From Luidia sarsii (taxonomy: Eukaryota; Echinodermata; Asteroidea; Paxillosida; Luidiidae): a stretch of 64,000 nt of DNA. Position numbers and translations under genes: made by a program. The stretch is from positions 6,111,476-6,175,475 of the forward strand of contig OX465110.1 of the NCBI GenBank assembly GCA_949987565.1. Reading direction: 5' to 3'. Position 1 is the first letter of the stretch, and every line of letters starts with the position of its first letter. The notes under the pieces were generated by a model, which had not been told where the DNA came from, made no database searches, and saw nothing but the letters and a program-made list of their open reading frames with translations. This document shows, in pieces, positions 23,211 to 35,657 of this stretch.

Positions 23211-25931
23211 TCACTCTGATACGTAGATTGAGATCTTACCATTGAGTTTGGGCTCAGTGTCTGCTGAGTTGAGGTTGTAGAGACGACACTGGCCGTTGGC
23301 TGAGGAGTAGTCAAAGGACCTGCATCCAGAGTGTTGGGTACAGAACCCGCTACACATCAAGACAGATCTGGCCGTGGTGGTGGACAGGGGCACGGGGCTA
23401 GCGGTCCATCCTCTGCCGTCCAGCTTCTTGAAGGAATCCGACGTCTTGAACGTTGAGCAAGTCTTAAAGTCCCCCTTGGCGAACTGACTGGTAGGAAAAG
23501 GGCCTGGCAGATAAGGCACAGAACGACGAATTATGTGAAACTTCCACATAGAGACTAACTGAGGAAACTGAGCTTCTGTGATAAGCCAAAGACAAGTCAG
23601 CCTGCAAGTTGGCATGGCTTGACACCAAGTCTAGTAAGTGGCAGTATGCATCAATTCTATCTTTTTGCAACACGTGTCTGCAGTATACCTAACAGCATTG
23701 TATTCGACTGCATCACATCCGAGTCCGAGTCCGAATCTTTAAGGTTCGAGGCCATGTCAAGTCGGGTCATCAAATTTCGGAGTCCGAGTCATGGGCCTTC
23801 ATATTAATTGTATTTTAATAATTTTCTAGTAATAAACTTCTACCCCCTTTACTCTTTTACTTACAATTGATTGCAATAATATAAGTAATAGGCTATTTTT
23901 AGGAATTATTATTTCCATTCATGACGTAATGAGAGGCCGTATCTTCCTATGCAGTTGTTAATAAAGGGCGGAAAAAGCTTGGTTGCAAGTCCATCTAGTA
24001 CACAATTATTTTCCGTCCCTAGGTTTAGCTGTAGTCGCAACAAAACAACCGTAGGGATATCAGAAACTAGTCTCGAGCTCTTGATACGGCATAAGACTAG
24101 ACTAGTGTATCACTCCGCCAAGATATAGCCTAGTCCCTTAGCTGAGCAGGTTTTGTACTCCCCTTGGCAATCTATGACTGGTTGGAAAAGGGCCTGGCAA
24201 TTAAGGCAGAAAACCATGGACAAAGTGAAGTTTCCACAGAGGAAAAGTGGGAAACTTGTTGAGGACTTTCTGAGATAAACCTAAGACAAGTCAGAACTTA
24301 TGTTCGAAGGGTTGACATCGTGCTGTGCAGTGTATCCATCACGTGGCAACATGTATTTGAAGTATACATGGCATCGGTAGTCTGTTATCACGAAAGTCTT
24401 ACCTTCGGTTTTCCTAGGACATCCCCCAGTTGTATTATCAACTTTCACTTCAGCAAGCGTCAGATAGGCATCGGTGCTGTCTGCATGGTGGGAATCGATG
24501 TCCAGTGTGACGTATCTGGCCATCCTTGGTGGATCACACAGGAATACAACCGTTGCTCCATCGATGGACTGTGCCCTGGTTGCTGGTAGGCCGCACGGTT
24601 GGTTGTCGGCGTAGTTGGGGCTCAGGCCAGCTCGTGCTACAGCAGCAGCGAAACGGTATTGCTCTGTTGTAAAGATCGCCAAAGAGGATCATGCTGTGTT
24701 TTCTGAAGAAGGGTATGAATTCCAAAGACTCTCTCAAGAAAATCAATTGAGCCCAAACCTACCGGTACCACAGCATCCTTGTCTGAGGGTAACGGTGATT
24801 CTCCCCAAATTGTGGCTGGTTTCCAAGTCTAGTCGCCACCAAGGATGTGCATCGCCGTGGTCTGCACGAAAAAAAGGTTCTTTTTTAGATTAGAAATAAT
24901 GTTTTACCATAACTCCAAAACCAGCGAATGATCGTCCAAATTATGTTAAATCGTTTAATTTAAGGAAGTTTTGTTCCATTTGAATTCGTGTCACTGCAAC
25001 ATTCTTCCTTGTTCATGTTGAATAATCCGTCAGTCAGTTGGCCCACATTGGTCTGCTGTAACACTGATGAGATCACGCCAACTTTCCCTATCAACTGCCT
25101 GGTGAGATGGAGCTGAACAGCTCAGTTCTATAGTCCTGGTCATTTCTTGAAGCCAAGGTTTAGCTGGTCTTCCTCGCCTTCTTTTACCATGCACTATTTT
25201 TCTGGAAAGCTGTCTTTTCCATGCAATATCTTGTCGTGATGTGACCGATTTGTCAGCATCAATTAATTTGTGTTCCGTTCTTGCTAGGAAACTCATTACT
25301 CTTGAATAGCACCACATTCATCGAATACCCAAATGAAGTTCAAATCAACACGACCATGAGCACTGTTATTAATGTTGCCCAAGGAGCACATGTGCTCTTT
25401 TATAGCATAAATGATCTTGTGGGGGTATTGTTTGTGGTGATGCTGACAGTGATAAAGGCATGGGTCGTGACAAGATCATTTGTACCTGTGTGCGAGAAGG
25501 TATCGATATCCCCGTCAATAGCATTTCCCGCTGGGCCAATACCGTGGGACGTGCTTTGTGTAGTAGGTTTGCCAATTACCGATAAAGCTACAAGAATAGA
25601 ATGTAGAAACAGGAAGGTTCACCAATAGCCAGCTTGCATTCTTATTGCTGGTGAGAGAAAGTGTATACAAATAATGCAATGTATATTATGAGTGGCTTTC
25701 TATTTAATCTAACGATGGTCAGCGTGGTCGAGTGAGGTGAGCATGAACGCCCAACGCCTCGATTGTGAGCGGACCATAAGAAACACGTCAGCCATCAGCC
25801 ATTGTTATCTTCTCTATCCTCTTACCTCCGAAATGGCATCGGACATTCTGCAGTAGACACAACTCAACCACCAGAAGAAGGTGGACCGCTCGCTGTAGGC
25901 AACAGAAGAAGAGGCGCTTGCTTGCCGCCAT
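23211..25931 (-). CDS. Lectin gene C: secreted FTP plus PAN/apple protein
   Basis: Exons on the minus strand: 25931-25826, 25587-25486, 24861-24763, 24663-24403 and 23503-23211 (TGA stop). With the donor at 24763 the protein has 286 residues; a second in-phase donor six bases earlier (24769) gives 284. Exon 1 encodes MAASKRLFFCCLQRAVHLLL and a hydrophobic tail to VRC: a signal peptide. The FTP domain reads IGKPTTQ, NAIDGDIDTFSHT, HPWWRLDL, LRQGCC, EQYRF, SIDGATVVFLCDPPRMARYV and LTLAEVKV. The PAN exon has GPFPTSQFAKGDFKTC, MCSGFCTQHSGCRSFDYS and GQCRLYNL. Inside the last exon, AATGGTAAGATC forms a strong cryptic donor about nine codons before the stop. Intron 2 (between exons 2 and 3) carries a LINE tail at 25030-25317. 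The gene looks intact. Confidence 0.87.
25030..25317 (-). pseudogene. LINE reverse-transcriptase C-terminal tail in gene C intron 2
   Basis: A 95-codon open stretch reads RTEHKLIDADKSVTSRQD, KRRRGRPAKPWLQEMTRTIE and DRESWRDLISVT. This pattern (GKRRRGRP...W..., then DR..WR) is characteristic of the C-terminal end of LINE ORF2 proteins in invertebrates. It lies between lectin exons 2 and 3. More decayed homologous sequence is in intron 2 of A (about 12195-12330), B (about 17030-17170) and D (about 31020-31170). It therefore predates the gene duplications. Confidence 0.7.
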
Positions 25932-26753
25932 GTTTCCAAGTCTGCCTCTGTCTTTGTGCAGCCTGGTCTTCTACGTGTCTGTGAGCCAGAATGCTAATCG
26001 TGCGTGGAACCAGACGCCACGCGTCCTACTGCAATTAGTATGAATTTGATGACTTGGGAGATTTATGGTTGGTGAGGGAAGTATTCGTAGGGAAGAACAC
26101 GTAATATAACCTTGAGTGGCATTGGACTGCACACTGGGGCGTATATGGAATATAATTAGGCCTCGTCAATATAGCGTTGTGGAGATGTGCATGCCCTCTG
26201 AAGCGTTTGCCAATAATTAAGTCACACACCATTACACACGTTTCTCCTAATTAGTCCAAACGACAAGGGCCCGACTGGCAGTCATAAAACATTTAGGCCC
26301 CGTATGTAAACAATACATAAAAAAAAACGCTTTGAACGCGCCGGGTGTGTGCTTTTTCGTCATTTTTCAAATTATTCCAAAAGCGCTAACTCTTGCCATG
26401 ATGTGGGATCATGATAGTACGAGTTTTATTTTGTTATTCGGGGTCAAACTACTACAAGGGAATTTGTAATTTCTAAAAGATCTTTTTTTTATTTCCGAAA
26501 TTTCTTCTGCGCCAGCGGCCCCCCTTCTCCCAAAAGCCATCGAATGGATTAGTTGACGTGTTTTATGCCGCACCCTTCCGTGTCCCAAGTGCCCTCCCAT
26601 ATTAAACGGTTGGAAATTATTATTATTTATTCAAATTTAACACTAGAAAAAATAATGTAAGACGAAATTTAAAAAGAACCACACACACTGTATATGAAAA
26701 TATGAAATGTAGTTAATAAGGGGGCATAATACCCCTCTCTGCAGGCCATAATA

Positions 26754-27007
26754 TGTGACCCGGCACAGCATAATGAGGAATAACCTCCACTTTTGAAATT
26801 TTGAGATTTTCTAATGATGTGAAAGAGTATACCATTAGCTTTCAAATGATATCAAAATATAATATCCTCTAATATTTAAAATTTCCGAAAATACAAAAAA
26901 ATATATGTATATTTTTAATCGAATTGTGAAGATACTTTAACTTCAGGCCTTGTTTACTCCAAAAGTGTTTTGGTGGGATATTCCTCATGTCGTTGTGCCG
27001 GGTCACA
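26754..27007 (+). mobile_element. TIR MITE (TGTGACCCGGCACA family), copy 1
   Basis: 254 bases bounded by TGTGACCCGGCACA and TGTGCCGGGTCACA, with TA on each side (a TA target duplication as in Tc1/mariner-type elements). Further copies are at 39198-39445, 42654-42907 and 54982-55240, with fragments near 46351-46380, 46629-46680 and 49030-49179. The interior is AT-rich and non-coding. Confidence 0.85.
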
Positions 27008-28811
27008 TATCTCAATTAGCCCCGTCTATTTTAGTCATTTATCTTTACTCTACACTGCAGGGGAGCTGTGGAGAAGGCCGACTGCCCGGCATAATTAACA
27101 AATCGCGCGTTCCTCGTATTGGTATTACAGACCTGAACGGGAAGGATACGGTGCACCAAGGCCGAGTGCGGGCGTGTTTTCGTCATTTTCGAACTCGATT
27201 AGAAAGGCGCGCGTCCTTTGCTGTCCCGAAACTCCAACGCCCTCAGTAGACTGACTGACTTTGACCTTTGACCGCAGAACTTTAAAATTATGCTTGTGCG
27301 ATGTTTCATTGGACGAGATCAAAGTACGACAAAGGAAACGATAGTTTTTAAAGGTGTCTTTAATATTTCCATGTCCTTTCTCGGCCTCCGTATTCCCCAA
27401 AAGATTGAAACGTATAAATAGCACGAATTTTCGTCTGTGAATTTGTTTTGGGATTTTTTACTGTCCCGTTCGATGAACGAATGCCCTTAAGAGCTAGCGT
27501 TTTTGTGAACACTGTTTTCGAGAAAACTTGTTGTTAACGACCGTTCTACTGCGAAGACGCAGCCTCTGCTTTGATTTCATTTTTTCCGGCACCTACGGTA
27601 CCTTGCACGTCAGGTATACGCCTCACAGTACGGCACCATAGCTACGGACCTTCAATCTATTTCGACAATGATAGAACAGCCGTCGAAACGTTGACTTCGT
27701 GATTATACAATACTTTTATTGCACAGTTCCAATCACACTAATATTTTTACATAGCTACGTCTCATGATCAGCCATTGAAAAATTCAATCAAACTTAAATT
27801 TAATTTCCAAGATATTTGTATACAATTAATACAGGATTTTCCACTGTCAATAGATGAGCGTACAGTATTTACAGATAGGACGATGATACAAAATATTGGT
27901 TAATATGCGCCAATGTGGTAGACTGCTCTGCATTACCGAGGTGGGGCTCTCTCCATATCATAAGAGCTTTATAATGAAATTACAATGTAAATGTATTTTT
28001 GTGAAAATGAAGAAACAATAATTTTATGAATTCTATAACTATCTAATTTAATTCCGTGTGTCTTTATACGAAGTCAATCTTCCTCAGCAGCCTTACCACA
28101 TGGTCCTATTCATACAATACTTGAAAAAATAACCAAACAATCTTCTTATTTGAAATGCTCATTCCATCTATTAATTCTACTTAGTATTTATTCATTAAAT
28201 TTTATTCTCAGAAATGGCAAAGAAAACTTTGACTTTACCGGTACTTGAACCTGATACGCATAACTGTCTGGTTTTGCGTATTAGCGCTTTTACAATCTGC
28301 CCTTAAATCCAGCCCTTAGATGGTGGCCTTCCCAAATAGTCAACCATAGCTGTGCCAGGGTAATGTTCTACTTCTACATTTTCCAGCTGTCCCATACTTC
28401 GTATTGTTGTGAATTTTACACACAAAATATTCACGTATACAGTACATGTACACGCAAGTCAATAAAATAATGATTGAAATACTCATCACTCTATTATATA
28501 TATAATGGCTAGGTATATGAACATCTTATCTACAGACCTCACTCAATGGGGTGAACAATTTTTCATCATTAATCAAGATACATTTACATATCAAATATGT
28601 CCTCAATTTCATGAAAATCACTGCAGTTTTTAATATCTTATCATCAACTGTGCATACTCTAAAGTTCATAAGTTATCAAACTACACATTGGAAACACGAT
28701 ATATCTGTAGAGTGATATGAATAGGGATAAAGAAATATTGTCATAAATAGCGAACAAAAAAATTATTAAATTAGATAGGCCTACATTTTTTTAATTTTTT
28801 GTTTAAAAATG

Positions 28812-28892
28812 TTGACTTAGATTGGAATCAGTGTTTGGTGAGTTGAGGTTGTAGAGACGACCATGAACGGCCATTACGCTAGCTGAGGAGAG
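28812..28892 (-). pseudogene. Orphan PAN-exon fragment
   Basis: Short match to lectin exon 5 (gttgaggttgtagagacgac and gctagctgaggag on the plus strand) with internal indels. It sits exactly where the A-B spacer homology predicts the end of a gene like B. It marks a deleted lectin copy. Confidence 0.7.
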
Positions 28893-29776
28893 ATGTAGAC
28901 AAAATCCCAAATTCCTTCACCAGAACTAAGGAACTTTCTCAGTACAAACATTGAATGTAAAATCACACGAATTTTTCACTAAAATACCGCAGCATAATTG
29001 TTCAAAGTCTCACTGTCAGTATAAGTTAATGTTAACGCTGAATATCCACCATGCAAATTTCCAATATTTTTCTAGCGATTTTTTTAACAGCCGTATGCTT
29101 GCAAGACTGCACGACGGCTCTGGAAACCATATCACCTATATCATTTGTTCCTGGTCACTTGCCAAGTTCTGCCACATGGGACACACACGTCCACCCAAGG
29201 TCACTAATCCTCCTGTTCCTTGCCAGCCATCTTTCATTTCCTGGGTAGGGCTTCTCCAGCAAGTTTGGTTAATACCCAGCAAAGACAAATTTTTCGTTTT
29301 CGTCAGGCCTATATATTTCTTTCAGAACCATTGACTAATGACTAATAATTTCCGCAATGTTCGTGTGAGAAATACTTTAAAATGTAGACTTCTACGAAAA
29401 CTGCAACACTTTGCTTCAAATATAAGATCGTCAATAGTATGTAAATTAGCAAGCAATAAGACATACAAATAATGTTACACTATTTTACGACCAAGGTTCA
29501 CGGAGGGAAAAATTTAACTGCTTCGAAGTTAATTTTCCCAAAATACTTTCATTATCCACACAGCAGTAAAGTACAGTAAAAACTAAATGAATAGATTTAC
29601 TTCAATAACAAACACAAGAGAACTAAAATGTAAAGCTGCACGATGAATATGCGATTATTTGTACACAGGCAAGAAAACATGTTAAAAGTTCTTTAAGCTT
29701 AGTTTACACTTTGGCCTCAGAGGAAATTATTGACAAAGTATAAAAGAATGCATCGAGGCAAAATTCTTTCGAAAGA

Positions 29777-32507
29777 TTACTCTGTGACGTAGATTGAGAT
29801 CTCACCATTGAGCGCTGGCTTAGTGTCTGCTGAGTTGAGGTTGTAGAGACGACACTGGCCGTTAGCTGAGGAGTAGTCAAAGGACTTGCATTCATCACGT
29901 CGCATACACAACGCAGTACACCTCAAGACAGATCTGGCCGTGGTGGTGTACAGAGGCACAGGGCTAGCGGTCCATCCTCTGCCGTCCAGCTTCTTGAGGG
30001 AACCTGAACCACAAAAATGTACCGAAATTCGTCCAGAGATTGATATTTGAGAGGACTGGCTGACGATTTCTTTGATAAGCCATAGACAAGTCAACTTGCA
30101 TTTTGTAGGCTTAAAATCAGGTCTAATGTCAGTACTCTTGAAAGCTGAGCAAGTTTTGTACTCCCCTTGGCAATCTATGACTGGTTGGAAAAGGGCCTGG
30201 CAATTAAGGCAGAAACCCATGGATAAAGTGAAGTTCCCACAGGGGAAAAGTGGGGAACTTGTTGAGGGTTTCGGAGATAAACCAAAGACAAGTCAGACTG
30301 TTAGATGGTTTGACATCGAGCAGTGCAGTGTATCCACCATGTGCCAACATGTATCTGGAGTATAAATGCCATTATGTAGTCTATGTGATATCAGTAAAGT
30401 CTCACCTTCGGTTGTCCTAGGACAGTCTTCAGTTCTGTAATACACGTTCACCTCAGCAAGCATCAGAAAGGCATGGGTGCTGTCTGGATGGGAGGCATCG
30501 ATGTCCAATGTGACGTATCTGGCCATCCTTGGTGGATCACACAGGAATACAACCGTTGCTCCATCGATGGACTGCGCCCTGGTTGCTGGTAGGCCGCACG
30601 GTTGGTTGTCGGCGTAGTTGGGGCTCAGGCCAGCTCGTGCTACAGCAGCAGCGAAACGGTATTCCCCTGTTGTAAAGATCGTCAAACAGATTCGCGCAGT
30701 ATTTCAAGAGGAAGTGTTGTGTTTTGTTAAGTCAAGACATGGTAATAAGCGTTAGAGCAAAAACCTACCGCAGCATCCTTGTCTCAAGGTGACGGAGATT
30801 CTCCCCAAACAGTGGCTGGTTTCCAAGTCTAGTCGCCACCAAGGATGTGCATCTTCCTCGCCTGCGTGCGAAATTTGTTTTTTAGATTTTAGAAATATTA
30901 GTTCATAAATACTCATAAACCATCGAAAGATTATATTGTATGGTTTCATTTAGGAAAGCGCCTTTCTATATACTGGAGGTCATACCACTAACACTCGTGC
31001 CTTTTTCACATCGATAGTCAGTCAGTTGGTGCACATTGCATATGATTCGACAATGCTCAACTTCCCCTACACTTCAGCTGCTTTAAGGGGTTACAGCTGA
31101 ATATGTTAGTCTTATAGTCCTGTTCATTTCTTGGAACCACGATTTCGCTGGTCCTCCTCGCCTTATTCAACGATGTAACATCATTTTCTTTTCACGTACT
31201 ATTCCTGAACCACTATTTTTCCGCATCCATTCGTTTGTTGTTAGTTATTATGTTGATTATTACCGGCGGTGACATTTTGTGATGAAGACCTCGCCCAAGT
31301 CAAAACTTGTAGTTAAATCAAATGATAATGATAATCCTATACCTGTGTGCGAGAACGTAGAGATGCTGCCGTCAATAGCCTCTTCTGCTGCATAATATCC
31401 CGATTTTTGTGATGCAGGTTTATCCACGACAGATAAAGCTTGAAAATATAGAATAGAGAAACAGAAATCGACACTTAACGATAGGGCACCTATGCCTCCT
31501 TGCTTTAGTGTTGTACACCTTTACTTGGGCAAAATCAGAGGGATTTCCTTTATTCCCAAAACTGTGGGGTTTTTTTCTTCTATTTTTTCAATGTTTCAGA
31601 AGGGTTTAAATTGATTCGAGTTACAATTGCTTCAAACAATTCGAGTCTGGTGAGGATGAACGGTCAAAAGAAAAAACCTTTAATCGTTTTTTTTTATTAT
31701 ATCCCCAAAACAGTCGTAGAACGTTGCGATCAATACACTCCTACAAGTGAGTTCACATCGAACGCTCTGCGGGACACATATCTGGACCATCAGAAGGAGA
31801 TGGTTTGCCCAGCCAAGACAACGTAACAAGAGACGCTTGCTTTACGGCGACATATTTCGACTCCTTCTTTGCTCTTGGAATGATTATGTCGAATGGTATG
31901 CTGTGACGCAAGATTGAATTCGATTGTTCACATTGGCCGGCCAGAGACTTAGATAATTTCCACAACAATGATGGGCACTGTCATATTGTACTGATTTTTT
32001 TTTAGCGGCACGACTCACCATTATTTCCAAAGAAAGCATTGATCCATAGCAACCAAGCGTAGACGCTGTCGTCCAAATTGACACTTGTTTGGATAGTGTC
32101 AATCAGTGCCTTCTTTGGTTTTCGAATAAGTCGAAGGGTATTCTGTGACGCAGAATTTTATTCGATTTTCAACATTGTATGGTGATGGGGGCAATGCCAT
32201 AATGATCAATGGACATAATAGGCCTGGTCTTATTGAATCAACTCAGTTGAGTCCATTGAGGGTGATCTTTCAAAGTGGAGATTTTCACTCGCTCCTTTCT
32301 ATGTATTGCCGGCATACCTAACAAAAGGCGTCCAATAACCAAATGATACATATATGTACCACCAAATAAAAGTCAAAGATTGTGATCATTTCAATTCCTA
32401 CCTGTGAATTCACAACGCACGCTCTGCAGAACACATATCTGGATCACTAGAAGGAGATGGTTTGCCAAGCCAAGACAACGTAGGAACAGACGCTTGCCCG
32501 ACGACAT
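29777..32507 (-). CDS. Lectin gene D: secreted FTP plus PAN/apple protein (mosaic)
   Basis: Exons on the minus strand: 32507-32402, 31438-31343, 30861-30769, 30666-30406 and 30003-29777 (TAA stop). They total 783 bases (260 residues) with phase-1 junctions. The domain order is as in the other copies: signal peptide, FTP (DKPASQ, HPWWRLDL, LRQGCCGEYRF, DPPRMARYVTLDID, LAEVNVYY), short PAN module (LKKLDGRGW, RCTALCMRRDECKSFDYS). Exons 1-3 match gene B, the last exon matches gene A including its shorter acceptor, and part of exon 4 (QSIDGATVV) matches C and E. The second first exon (31853-31745) starts like A, with TAA at codon 4, and ends like B. The mosaic points to gene conversion or unequal exchange. 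The coding frame is intact. Confidence 0.82.
31745..31853 (-). pseudogene. Second signal-peptide exon of gene D, stopped at codon 4
   Basis: Same exon duplicate as in A and B. The 5' part matches A (ATG TCG CCG TAA) while the 3' end carries B's altered donor context. A recombination breakpoint therefore falls within these 109 bases. Confidence 0.65.
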
Positions 32508-33995
32508 GTTTCAACGCTTCCTTCGCTCTTGAAATATTTATGTCGAATGGTATTCTGTGACGCACGGTGTTTCACGTTGCCCGGCGCGAGAAAACAAATA
32601 TTCACAATGATGGGCACCGTAATATAACTCGGGGCAATTAAAGTGCCATTGTTCACCCTAATTTCCCATGACAACGTGGAACCATAGAAACCACGGGTGC
32701 ACGTTGTCGTACAATTTGTTTTGTACGCGTTTGGATGCTGTCACTTGCTGCCTTGGCGCAGGTATGGACAATGGCCATTCTAACACAGAAGCTACCAATC
32801 GATCTAGTTTGATCCCCTGTCCCTGTACCTGTGTCTGTTCTATTCAAATTATTCAAATTCTGTTCTCTGTCTAGTGCTGAGTGTCACCAGTGGATAACGT
32901 CCTTGTCCCTCCATTCTCTCCCATTCTTCATCTGATAAATGTTCATTCCTAAGTGTGACCGGTTGATGATATAGCATAAGCCGTCTGACCCCCCTAGTGT
33001 CTCTCTATAACCAATCGCTTTTCTTTCGTTCTGCATCTTCAATGTAAAACGGAACCAGTATGTTAACCTTATGTTTATTGGGCTATTTCGCTCAAGGAAA
33101 ATACTGGGGCCTCGTAGGCTCCCCCATTGATCTCAGCCAAGACAATGTCCGATGAAAATGAAAATTCGCGTGCTGATAGTTTTTCATAGGCCTATACTGA
33201 ATCTGATTGCATGATTGATTTTTATCAAATAGCCCTATGCCAATTTTCTTTTATAATCTTCATTATAAATAATGAAAATTATTTATAAGGAAGATTGTAT
33301 TCATTTTTGAGATAATTTCATAATTTCAACCCAAACAAATATGAAAACATGAGGAAACTCAAAATTTAGGATATGTTTCCCAAATGAGAAATTATTCAAT
33401 TCTGATGTAATTTTAAATGCACAGCTAAAACAACTTCCTCGTCACAACAGAAAATCTTAAATTTTTATGTCCTGATGTTTTTGGGGTTTATGTTTTTTAA
33501 CTTTTTATTTCTCATTTTTTTTATTGTTTCCAAACTTTTATTACTTTCTCTTACAACTATAGAGAAGCATGAGATCGGTGCAGCATCCATTCCCGAGCAT
33601 GATTCATAAAGAAATGCAAGCCGTTGTCTGACAGTTTAATTGTACACAATTATAATTATGCAATGTTATTGACCTGCACATACTAATTGACACCATGTAA
33701 TGTAACACCATGTAGTTATAGATATGATACAGAGTTGGTTTCTCAACTTGATTGTTTCAAATATTGAATATTACACAAAGCTACGCTGCTTGAGCCCAAT
33801 TAAGCACCAAGATATTGCCAGGTGTCGCAAAGAGCCCTCCAAATCCCACGGTAATACAGCTCAAGTCAGCAGGGACTGGTGGTTTAACAGTGTTGTGAGG
33901 TAAGGAATGGGGCTATTACCATACCGGTCAGTTCTGTACCTTGGCACTTGAAAGGGTCAGCATATCTGTAGCTTGTGAAAAGGTAAGCATATCTC

Positions 33996-34781
33996 TCAGA
34001 AGTGGTTCATTTTTCTTGCAAACCGAGAACACAAGCACGCACGCCTCCCATCAAGTGATTGGAGACCCATGAGGGACAAGGCATCCACGTATGTAGAATA
34101 TGCGGAGCCCAGCATTATACGGCAAGCCCTTTTTTTATTCTTTCAATTTGTTGAGTTTGGTGAACACTGATACTACCGTGCCACACATGGCAGGCATACT
34201 CAACAATTGGGCGGACATACCCCACATACACAGAGACTAGGTCTCCCACAGGTCCACCAAAACGCTTCAATCTGGTTAGCATGTAAAGTCTACGACTGCA
34301 TTTAGAGATCATATTGTTGACCTGTAGGTCACAACATAAATTCGTCTGAACTGTTAGACCTAGGATCATGGTTTCATTCACCACCTCCAGCTTTATGTCA
34401 GATATCTCGAGATCAGGCGGACTACGGGGGTTCTATTTAAAACATATTTGCATAACTTTGCATTTACAGGAATTAAGTCTGAGGTGGCTCCAGCTGACCC
34501 AGTCATCCAGATCATGAACATCCAATTCTATTTGTGAAGGCACACTAACAGGACGAACCTCCGCAAGGCTTAGGTCGTCAGCATACTTGAAGCTACATGT
34601 AAAAGCATTTTCAGATGCATCATTGATCATAGTAATGAACATTATGGGTTCAAATTATAGTGCCCTGCGGTACACCACATGATAGAACCTCCCAGTCAGA
34701 AAGAGCAGACTGGTATTGCACTCTGTGGCGACAGGGTGTTAGGAAATTGCTAATCCATGGGATAATTTCACATCTGACACT
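33996..34781 (-). pseudogene. Non-LTR retrotransposon reverse transcriptase fragment (copy 2)
   Basis: Duplicate of 21462-22247 with the same frameshifts and in-frame TAG. It was therefore copied with the segment and did not arise by a separate insertion. Confidence 0.85.
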
Positions 34782-35545
34782 ATTTTGTTGTCAACTATGT
34801 AAACTATGTAAACTAGCAAGCGGTAATAATAATGAACCAATAACCGATAATAATGAACCAAGTGGTAGACTATGACTATATTTCATGGTGCGAAACGTGA
34901 AACTGCATCAAAATTTAATCCACACAAAAAAACTTTCCTAATAGGCCTACTTGTAGCAGTAGAATACAGTGAAAACCCTAATTAAAATGTATCTTCAATA
35001 ACAAATTCAGGTTTTTATGCTAATGAGAAATTCAGTATATTCATAAGCAATTTGTGATGTCATCACAGGATCATGCAACACAAACCCAATTGGTTGTGTA
35101 CAAAGGTTTCTGAAAATGTCTGGTTTTTCCCGCAGACCCATCCCTAAACATGTTGATCTACTGCCAAAATGTATGCTTCATAATCATTTAGTGGAGGAGT
35201 TTTCATCAAATCTGATCCAGAGGGATTAGTTTGCAGTTTGAAAGTTCTCATGGTTTTTTAACTGTGGGTTCCTGACATGGCCTTACAATGGCCCCTTATT
35301 TTTATTATGATGATGTTTAAAGATTAAAAATTAAATTTCTGAGTCCACTAAAAGAAAAAGAAAGTTGAAAATCAGTTTGTACACCAGATCCCAATTTGAC
35401 AGCAGAAAAGGATATTGACTGTGATATTTTTTTTAATAGATTCACTTCAATGACGACCACACGAGAACTAAAACGCAGCACTATGAATAATTACGCGAGT
35501 ATTGGTACACAGGCAAGACAAATATTTTAAAAGTTATTTTCAAGT

Positions 35546-35657
35546 GATATACACAAATGTTGCAAACTGCTTACTGAATAAAATTACCAAAATGCAAATC
35601 TTAAAATTTAGTGGGCCTGACGTTTCGATCCCAGCAGGACCTTTTTCAAAGGCAGAG
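35546..35657 (-). mobile_element. Penelope-like repeat end with hammerhead-like motif, copy 3
   Basis: Segmental-duplication copy of 23012-23123, about 90 bases beyond the stop codon of lectin gene E. Confidence 0.5.

Larger units (their letters stand above)
25932..29776. other. Spacer between lectin genes C and D
   Basis: Contains a TIR MITE (26754-27007), sequence homologous to the A-B spacer (27600-28810), a decayed SINE head (28239-28320) and an orphan PAN fragment (28812-28892). Non-homologous DNA between them shows no gene. Confidence 0.7.

Noticed and set aside
24320..24589. Plus-strand open frame of 89 codons
   Set aside because: Antisense shadow of lectin exon 4; the minus strand has the FTP motifs and splice signals.
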